Assembly (NCBI GenBank): GCA_004525155.1
Contig: SPDA01000026.1
Coordinates: forward strand, 1 to 10,915
Origin: Spirochaetales bacterium
GTDB taxonomy: Bacteria; Spirochaetota; Spirochaetia; SPDA01
DNA length: 10,915 nt
Reading direction: 5' to 3'
Part shown: one piece after another, positions 6,635-10,915 of the stretch
Position numbering within the stretch: position 1 is the first letter of the stretch
Layout of the letters: each line of letters opens with the position of its first letter
Made by a program: the position numbers and the translations under genes
The notes under the pieces: generated by a model
Database searches by the model: none
Told to the model about the DNA's origin: nothing
What the model saw: only the letters and a program-made list of their open reading frames with translations

Positions 6635-8422
6635 ATGACAGCAAACGACTTACGCAGAAAATATATAGAATTTTTTCTTTCACGGAATCACAAGGAAATC
6701 GCGGGGCGCTCCCTCATACCGGAGAATGACCCCACCGTTCTGTTTACGACCGCGGGCATGCACCCTTTGGTGCCTTTTATCCTCGGGGAACCCCACCCCG
6801 CGGGCAAACGCCTGACGGACTTCCAGAAATGCATAAGGACCGGTGATATCGAGGCTGTGGGGGATCCCAGCCACCTGACCTTTTTCGAAATGCTCGGCAA
6901 CTGGTCCCTGGGGGACTATTTCAAGAAGGAAGCCATAACCATGAGTTATGAATTCCTCACCTCCCCGGAGTGGCTGGGAATCAGCCCGGATATTGTAAGC
7001 GTAACAGTGTTCGCCGGGGAGGCGGACATTCCAAAGGATGACGAATCCGCCGGAGTCTGGCGTTCCCTGGGCATACCTGAGGAACGAATCTACTTCCTGC
7101 CCCGCAGCGACAACTGGTGGGGACCGGCCGGAGAAACCGGCCCCTGCGGACCGGATACGGAAATGTTCATAGACACAGGCAGGAAAGCCTGCGGTCCGGA
7201 CTGCAGACCCGGCTGCTCCTGCGGCAAGTACTTCGAGGTGTGGAACGACGTTTTTATGGAGTACAACAAGCAGGCGGACGGTTCCTACAAAAAGATGGAC
7301 CGGCGCTGCGTGGACACTGGCATGGGCATCGAGCGCACCGCCGCCATTCTCCAGGGCAAGAAATCCGTGTACGACATCGAGGTGTTCCGCCCCATAATAG
7401 CTGCAATTCAGCAGGTATCCGGCAAGTCCTACGGTTCAAATGAACAAATCGACATGTCCGTACGCATCATTTCCGACCATGTGCGCGCCTCGGTATTCAT
7501 CCTGGGCGATGAAAACGGCATAGTGCCGTCCAACCTCGGGCAGGGATACATTCTGCGCCGGCTTATACGCAGGGCCATCCGGCACGGCAGGAAGCTCGGC
7601 ATCGAGGGGCAGTTTCTCAAGGAACCGGCAAAAGCTGTAATAAGCATCTATAAAGCTGTTTATCCGGAACTGGAAAGGCGGGAAGCGGTAATCCTCGATG
7701 AACTGGCCAAGGAGGAGGACAGGTTTCTGCTTACCCTCCGCAAGGGAGAAGCGGAATTCGAGAAACTTCTTCCTAACTTATTGAAAAATCCGCAGAAAAT
7801 CATACCCGGCAGGGTGGCTTTCAGGCTTTACGACACCTACGGCTTTCCCATAGAAATTACCGAGGAACTGGCCAGGGAAAACGGCATGACAATCGACAGA
7901 AAAGGTTTCGATGAGGCTTTCGAAAAACATCAGGAGATTTCCAAAGCGGGCGCGGAAAAGTCCTTCAAGGGAGGTCTCGCGGACAATTCGGAGATGGTGA
8001 AGAGGCTGCACACGGCCACCCACCTCCTGCACCAGGCCCTCCGCAGGGTGCTGGGAACCCATGTCCAGCAGAAAGGCAGCAACATCACCGCGGAAAGGCT
8101 CCGTTTCGACTTTTCACACACGGCGCCCATGAGCCCGGAAGAGATAAAGGCCGTTGAAAACATGGTGAATGATCAAATAGCGGGAGACCTGCCTGTTTCC
8201 ATGTCCATCATGAGCCTCGAGGAAGCCCAGAAGGACGGCGCCCTTGCCTTTTTCGGCGACAAATACTCGGACCAGGTAAAGGTCTACACCATGGGCGATT
8301 TTTCAAAAGAAGTCTGCGGCGGTCCACACGCGGAACACACTGGAGAGCTGGGCCGTTTCGTCATCCAGAAGGAGCAGTCTTCCTCCGCCGGCGTTCGCCG
8401 CATCCGGGCTGTGCTGGAATAG
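6635..8422 (+). CDS. alaS: Alanyl-tRNA synthetase, short form without C-Ala domain
   Basis: Class II synthetase that charges tRNA-Ala and clears mischarged Ser/Gly. Its 595 residues compare with about 875 in E. coli. Seen: class II motif 1/2 region with LFTTAGMHPLVPF (36-48) and FQKCIRTGD...HLTFFEMLGNWSLGDYF (63-96), WGP..GPCGP (162-173), and motif 3 GMGIERTAAIL (229-239). The tRNA-recognition helical domain includes ILRRLIRRAIRHGR (306-319). The editing domain has HTATHLLH (459-466) and CGGPH (561-565), so the four predicted metal ligands H459, H463, C561 and H565 are present. The protein ends six residues after the family GVRRI motif, so the oligomerisation and C-Ala domains are absent by design; the stop is clean and no remnant follows. 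A CxxxCxxxCxC cluster (C186, C190, C194, C196) inserted in the catalytic domain could bind zinc; I recall a similar one in Borrelia AlaRS. It has its own promoter and is divergent from mcsA. Confidence 0.96.
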   Translation: MTANDLRRKYIEFFLSRNHKEIAGRSLIPENDPTVLFTTAGMHPLVPFILGEPHPAGKRLTDFQKCIRTGDIEAVGDPSHLTFFEMLGNWSLGDYFKKEAITMSYEFLTSPEWLGISPDIVSVTVFAGEADIPKDDESAGVWRSLGIPEERIYFLPRSDNWWGPAGETGPCGPDTEMFIDTGRKACGPDCRPGCSCGKYFEVWNDVFMEYNKQADGSYKKMDRRCVDTGMGIERTAAILQGKKSVYDIEVFRPIIAAIQQVSGKSYGSNEQIDMSVRIISDHVRASVFILGDENGIVPSNLGQGYILRRLIRRAIRHGRKLGIEGQFLKEPAKAVISIYKAVYPELERREAVILDELAKEEDRFLLTLRKGEAEFEKLLPNLLKNPQKIIPGRVAFRLYDTYGFPIEITEELARENGMTIDRKGFDEAFEKHQEISKAGAEKSFKGGLADNSEMVKRLHTATHLLHQALRRVLGTHVQQKGSNITAERLRFDFSHTAPMSPEEIKAVENMVNDQIAGDLPVSMSIMSLEEAQKDGALAFFGDKYSDQVKVYTMGDFSKEVCGGPHAEHTGELGRFVIQKEQSSSAGVRRIRAVLE

Positions 8423-8428
8423 GCCGGA

Positions 8429-9013
8429 TTACCAGAGTTTCCCCTCGCCTAATTCGAGGAACATGGGGCCGGCTGTAAAATCGGCCCGGGCCTCCTCCGC
8501 CCTGTCGGTGAAAAACCGCAATAACGTCAATTTTCCCATTTCCGCACTTGAAAAGGGTTTTTCCTTGGTACCGCCCACCAGATAAATATCCAGAGCGGCA
8601 TGCCAGCCTGCCCTCTCATAGAAATGACGCAAGGCCTGATCACAGGTGAAAATTCCCAGGTCCGCCCCCGAGGTTTCCATGAATTTCCCGGCCGCTTTGA
8701 AAACCATGGCCCCGTAACCACGATCCCTGTAACCCATTCGCGTGATCATGCAGCTTATCCCGCAGGCAGTGAGTTTTTTATGATGGATGACTGCATCCGC
8801 CCTGGGGACAGCGGCATGACTTAAAACAAGGCCCTGTTCAAGAAGGGCAACCGATACCAGGCCGTCAGCCGGCCTGCACAGAGGCCATTCAGTGTCCCTG
8901 AAGGATACCTCTCCGCTAGAACTGATGGGCGGCCATTCAGCCTGTACCAAAGCACTAATCTGCTCTCTGATTTCCGGGGGACATGTTTCCTGCTTAAATA
9001 TGGCAAGTTCCAA
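8429..9013 (-). CDS. GNAT-family N-acetyltransferase, AAC(2')-like layout
   Basis: Predicted cytoplasmic acetyl-CoA-dependent acetyltransferase of 194 residues; substrate unknown. Seen: the acetyl-CoA loop MGYRDRGYG (93-101, R-x-x-G-x-G type) followed by a helix, then the beta-strand/helix pair LGIFTCDQALRHFYERAGW, whose Tyr is in the usual position for the GNAT general acid. SHAAVPRADAVI (69-80) and the C-terminal half, ending in GKLW, loosely recall aminoglycoside 2'-N-acetyltransferases. That resemblance is from memory and does not show resistance. The start is a TTG at 9013 with AGGGAG four bases upstream; no ATG precedes the conserved core in frame. It lies 25 bp after the ferritin-like gene and converges on alaS, so it is probably the last gene of a three-gene unit. 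Confidence 0.8.
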   Translation of the reverse strand: MELAIFKQETCPPEIREQISALVQAEWPPISSSGEVSFRDTEWPLCRPADGLVSVALLEQGLVLSHAAVPRADAVIHHKKLTACGISCMITRMGYRDRGYGAMVFKAAGKFMETSGADLGIFTCDQALRHFYERAGWHAALDIYLVGGTKEKPFSSAEMGKLTLLRFFTDRAEEARADFTAGPMFLELGEGKLW

Positions 9014-9017
9014 GCTG

Positions 9018-9023
9018 CTCCCT
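9018..9023 (-). promoter_or_regulatory. Ribosome binding site supporting a TTG start
   Basis: AGGGAG sits four bases before the TTG at 9013, between the ferritin-like stop and the acetyltransferase. It is the main support for a non-ATG start there; the spacing is slightly short. Confidence 0.5.
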
Positions 9024-9038
9024 GCCGGGTGTAACAGT

Positions 9039-9524
9039 TCAGTATTCCCTTAAATAGTTCCATTCAGAAGTGGCGAGCCATTCGTTGGGCCGGTTCACCA
9101 TATGGTACATGGCGCTCATAAGCTCTACGTGACGGTGTTCTTCCGCCGCCACCGTGAGCAACTGCTCCTTTATTTCCGCATTGGCGGATTTTCCGGCTTC
9201 CGTCTTGTAGAATTCTTCAGTCTTTTCCTCTATTTCAAGGGCTTTTTCGTAGAATTCCGCCTGACTCGCCTTTATATTGAGATAATCGCCTTTTTCTTTC
9301 ATCTTTTCGAAGATATTCTTGATTTCCGCGAATGAAACAGGCTGAAGGGCTTCAGGTTTCTTCTTTTTTTCCATGGCGCTGAAAATTTCGTAATGGTTCT
9401 GCTCGGCTCTGGCAAGCATGAGCAGTATGGTTTTCATCCCTTCGTTCCGCGTATTGGCAAGTTCTCCTTCATACATGGCCTTGCCGTCAAGTTCCATTTT
9501 TTTTGCGTATTCGAATACAGTCAT
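9039..9524 (-). CDS. Ferritin-like diiron protein (rubrerythrin/COG1633 type)
   Basis: Four-helix-bundle protein of 161 residues that should bind a dinuclear iron site. Family members serve peroxide scavenging or iron handling in anaerobes and microaerophiles. Seen: helix 1 MELDGKAMYE with E11 and E19, helix 2 ExxH at E41/H44, helix 3 YEKALEIEEKTEEFY with E97 as candidate ligand, helix 4 EEHRH with E129 and H132. This is the paired E...ExxH pattern of the superfamily. There is no rubredoxin-like CxxC domain, so it is not a classical rubrerythrin. The C-terminus EWLATSEWNYLREY resembles the aromatic tail common in this group. The ATG at 9524 has GGAGG five bases upstream. It lies 23 bp downstream of the DHH-CBS gene, so probably in the same transcript. 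Family is firm, exact activity unknown. Confidence 0.88.
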   Translation of the reverse strand: MTVFEYAKKMELDGKAMYEGELANTRNEGMKTILLMLARAEQNHYEIFSAMEKKKKPEALQPVSFAEIKNIFEKMKEKGDYLNIKASQAEFYEKALEIEEKTEEFYKTEAGKSANAEIKEQLLTVAAEEHRHVELMSAMYHMVNRPNEWLATSEWNYLREY

Positions 9525-9529
9525 ACAGT

Positions 9530-9534
9530 CCTCC
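9530..9534 (-). promoter_or_regulatory. Ribosome binding site of the ferritin-like gene
   Basis: Perfect GGAGG five bases before the ATG at 9524, in the 23-bp gap after the DHH-CBS gene. The strong site contrasts with the missing one upstream of the DHH-CBS gene. Confidence 0.7.
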
Positions 9535-9547
9535 GGTTGAATTATCC

Positions 9548-10858
9548 TTATGTCAACAGAGTAAGCTTTTTTTCGATGTAATGTAAATAATCGGAGCGTG
9601 TAACAATACCGATTATGCGGTCATTTTCCAGGATCGGGAGATGCCCTACATTATTCGTATAGAGCATGTATTCAATTTCTCTTATGGTTGTAGTCGGCCG
9701 TGCGAACACAACCTTCCTAGTCATGTACGCCTTGACAGGCGAATGCATCTGGTTGGATTTTCTTGCTTTCATGATGTCTTTAAGCGTCATGAATCCGACC
9801 AGGTTATTTTTATCGCTTATGACCGGGGCGCCTGAGCGGTTGATGGTTTCAAGATACATGGAAGCTTTGCGGAGATCCCAGTTCTCGTTAATGAGGCCCA
9901 CATCCCTCGTCATTATCTGCTCCGCATGGATGGCGGGCGCGAGGCTTTCCCGCAAGTGGTTCAGCATCGAATCGAAAACGGATTTACCTTCCGAATTTTT
10001 AACGAGCGCCGACGCAGACATCCTGTGCCCTCCGCCGCCGAAGGGTTTAAGGATCTCCGGCAGATTCAGGGTGTCTTTCTGGCTCCGGGCAATTATGACC
10101 GTATCCCCCTCTTTTTTGCAGTAGAAAACCGCGATGAAAGCGTCCGCGTCCTCCACCTCGAATACCTTTTCCACCACCGCCGCCAGTCCCGGGGTCTGTT
10201 TTTCAAGTTCCAGGTAGCTGACAATAAAAAAATGACCGTTCACTTCCTCGTAAAAAAGATTGTTCACTACCTCGTGGAAGAGGGTAATCTGAAACTCATC
10301 GCGCATGGGTTTCAAAAAGTTTTTTACAAGTTTTAGGGAAGCCCGGTTGCCCACCAGCCAGGATGCCACCTGGAAATCTTCTTTGGTTACGCCTTCAAAG
10401 GTAAAGTTTCCCGTATCGGCGTAGATTCCGGCCAGGGCAACCGTGGCATCGTCCTGGGATACGGCAATGCCCCGCTCCATAAGTTTCATACCCACAAGCG
10501 CCGTATTGGACCCCACCTCCGCTTCCGTGAGGCGGGCGCCAGGGATATCGAGTTCTTCGGCTGCATGGTGATCGAACACCTGGATGGAAAGGGGTTTGTT
10601 CCGGATAAAATCGAAGTATTCCTTTACCCTTGCCTGGTTCCTGGTATCTACAATAAGGACATGCCCGATGTCTTCGCCGGCAAGTTCGGATGGCGGCAGA
10701 AGATTCAGGTGGTTCTGATACAGGTTGAACAGGTTTTTCGCGGAGGGGTGGACAAACCTGCTGCCCACCAGCCTGTAATCGGGATACAGGTAATGAGCCA
10801 GGGCCATGGAACCCATGCAGTCCATGTCGAGATTGGTATGCCCCAGGATGATGTTCAT
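9548..10858 (-). CDS. DHH/DHHA1 phosphoesterase with tandem CBS domains
   Basis: Predicted metal-dependent phosphoesterase of 436 residues. DHH domain: HTNLDMD (7-13; H7, D11, D13), VDT (D71), DHH (96-98) and YADTGNF (D148), so all expected Mn/Mg ligands are present. DHHA1 substrate domain: the glycine motif GGGGHRMSAS (274-283). Two CBS domains (about 312-366 and 374-430) follow; such pairs bind adenine nucleotides and often regulate. The layout matches the front half of DHH-CBS-poly(A) polymerase/CCA-adding fusions, but the protein stops right after the second CBS with no nucleotidyltransferase domain. Candidate substrates are nanoRNA/pAp (NrnA-like) or cyclic dinucleotides (DhhP-like); the sequence does not decide. 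The chosen start is the ATG at 10858, beginning directly at the conserved MNIILGHTN. A TTG at 10897 would add 13 residues but coincides with a likely -35 box. First gene of its unit. Confidence 0.88.
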   Translation of the reverse strand: MNIILGHTNLDMDCMGSMALAHYLYPDYRLVGSRFVHPSAKNLFNLYQNHLNLLPPSELAGEDIGHVLIVDTRNQARVKEYFDFIRNKPLSIQVFDHHAAEELDIPGARLTEAEVGSNTALVGMKLMERGIAVSQDDATVALAGIYADTGNFTFEGVTKEDFQVASWLVGNRASLKLVKNFLKPMRDEFQITLFHEVVNNLFYEEVNGHFFIVSYLELEKQTPGLAAVVEKVFEVEDADAFIAVFYCKKEGDTVIIARSQKDTLNLPEILKPFGGGGHRMSASALVKNSEGKSVFDSMLNHLRESLAPAIHAEQIMTRDVGLINENWDLRKASMYLETINRSGAPVISDKNNLVGFMTLKDIMKARKSNQMHSPVKAYMTRKVVFARPTTTIREIEYMLYTNNVGHLPILENDRIIGIVTRSDYLHYIEKKLTLLT

Positions 10859-10868
10859 AACAGGTAAT

Positions 10869-10897
10869 GTACTAACCCGCAGTCCCGCTATTGTCAA
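10869..10897 (-). promoter_or_regulatory. Possible promoter of the DHH-CBS unit
   Basis: Consensus TTGACA (10892-10897, minus strand) followed after 17 bases by TAGTAC (10869-10874), a poor -10 with three of six matches. A start seven bases on would fall a few bases from the ATG at 10858. No Shine-Dalgarno sequence precedes that ATG. The weak -10 limits confidence. Confidence 0.35.
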
Positions 10898-10915
10898 GTA
10901 TGATTATTGTCTTCC

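Noticed and set aside
8443..8485. Hairpins CCTCG/CGAGG (8443-8459) and GGGCCG/CGGCCC (about 8465-8486) as a terminator between alaS and the acetyltransferase gene
   Set aside because: Both lie inside the 3' coding end of the acetyltransferase gene and neither is followed by a T run on either strand, so they do not meet the intrinsic terminator pattern.
8429..9013. Calling the acetyltransferase an aminoglycoside resistance gene
   Set aside because: Only a loose layout similarity to AAC(2') proteins was recognised by eye. The neighbours are housekeeping-type genes and nothing indicates a resistance cassette or mobile DNA.
10859..10897. TTG start adding 13 residues to the DHH-CBS protein
   Set aside because: Conserved sequence begins at the ATG at 10858 (MNIILGHTN), no Shine-Dalgarno precedes the TTG, and the TTG is part of a TTGACA -35-like box.
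1..10915. CRISPR arrays, insertion sequences, tRNA or rRNA genes, phage genes
   Set aside because: No direct-repeat arrays, transposase frames, terminal repeats or structural RNA signatures were seen; coding density is near complete with ordinary cellular genes.

Overview
This 10.9-kb window is densely coding. Eight complete genes and one clipped gene leave almost no spare DNA; the longest intergenic stretch is 101 bp (6534-6634). The gene set points to a bacterium, most likely a spirochaete (Treponema/Spirochaeta-like). The reasons are a short alanyl-tRNA synthetase of about 595 residues that ends just after the editing domain, as I recall for Borrelia, an anaerobe-type ferritin-like protein and a DHH-CBS protein. 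A Gram-positive-style mcsA-mcsB-clpC operon also occurs here. The taxonomic call is inference from recognised families; no rRNA or other marker lies in the window.

Layout from right to left on the minus strand. First comes a probable three-gene unit: a DHH/DHHA1 phosphoesterase with two CBS domains (9548-10858), a ferritin-like diiron protein (9039-9524) and a GNAT acetyltransferase (8429-9013). The gaps are 23-25 bp. The plus-strand alaS (6635-8422) converges on the GNAT gene, with 6 bp between the stop codons. alaS diverges from a second minus-strand unit: mcsA (5958-6533), mcsB (4856-5980), clpC (2364-4856), rnz (1407-2357) and an APC-family permease (<1-1353) that runs off the left edge. 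mcsA/mcsB overlap by 23 bp, mcsB/clpC share one base, and clpC/rnz are 6 bp apart, so at least these four look co-transcribed and translationally coupled. No ctsR repressor gene precedes mcsA.

Working together: in Firmicutes McsA activates the arginine kinase McsB, which tags misfolded proteins with phospho-arginine. ClpC binds the tag through its N-domain, unfolds the protein and feeds it to ClpP. All three proteins are here, and ClpC keeps both ATPase sites, a UVR segment and a ClpP-binding LGF loop. This McsB, however, has lost residues that phosphagen/arginine kinases use for catalysis: the NEED glutamate is Val, the CPTN cysteine is replaced by Glu, and the second catalytic-Glu loop is rebuilt and longer. 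The system may therefore work with an inactive or re-purposed kinase-fold adaptor. That is the most interesting observation in the window.

The 101-bp divergent region carries plausible sigma-70-type promoters in both directions and a perfect 8-bp inverted repeat between their core elements, a candidate operator. alaS, and possibly the DHH-CBS gene, appear to start translation at or very close to the predicted transcription start and lack a Shine-Dalgarno sequence. Most other genes have good GGAG-type sites.
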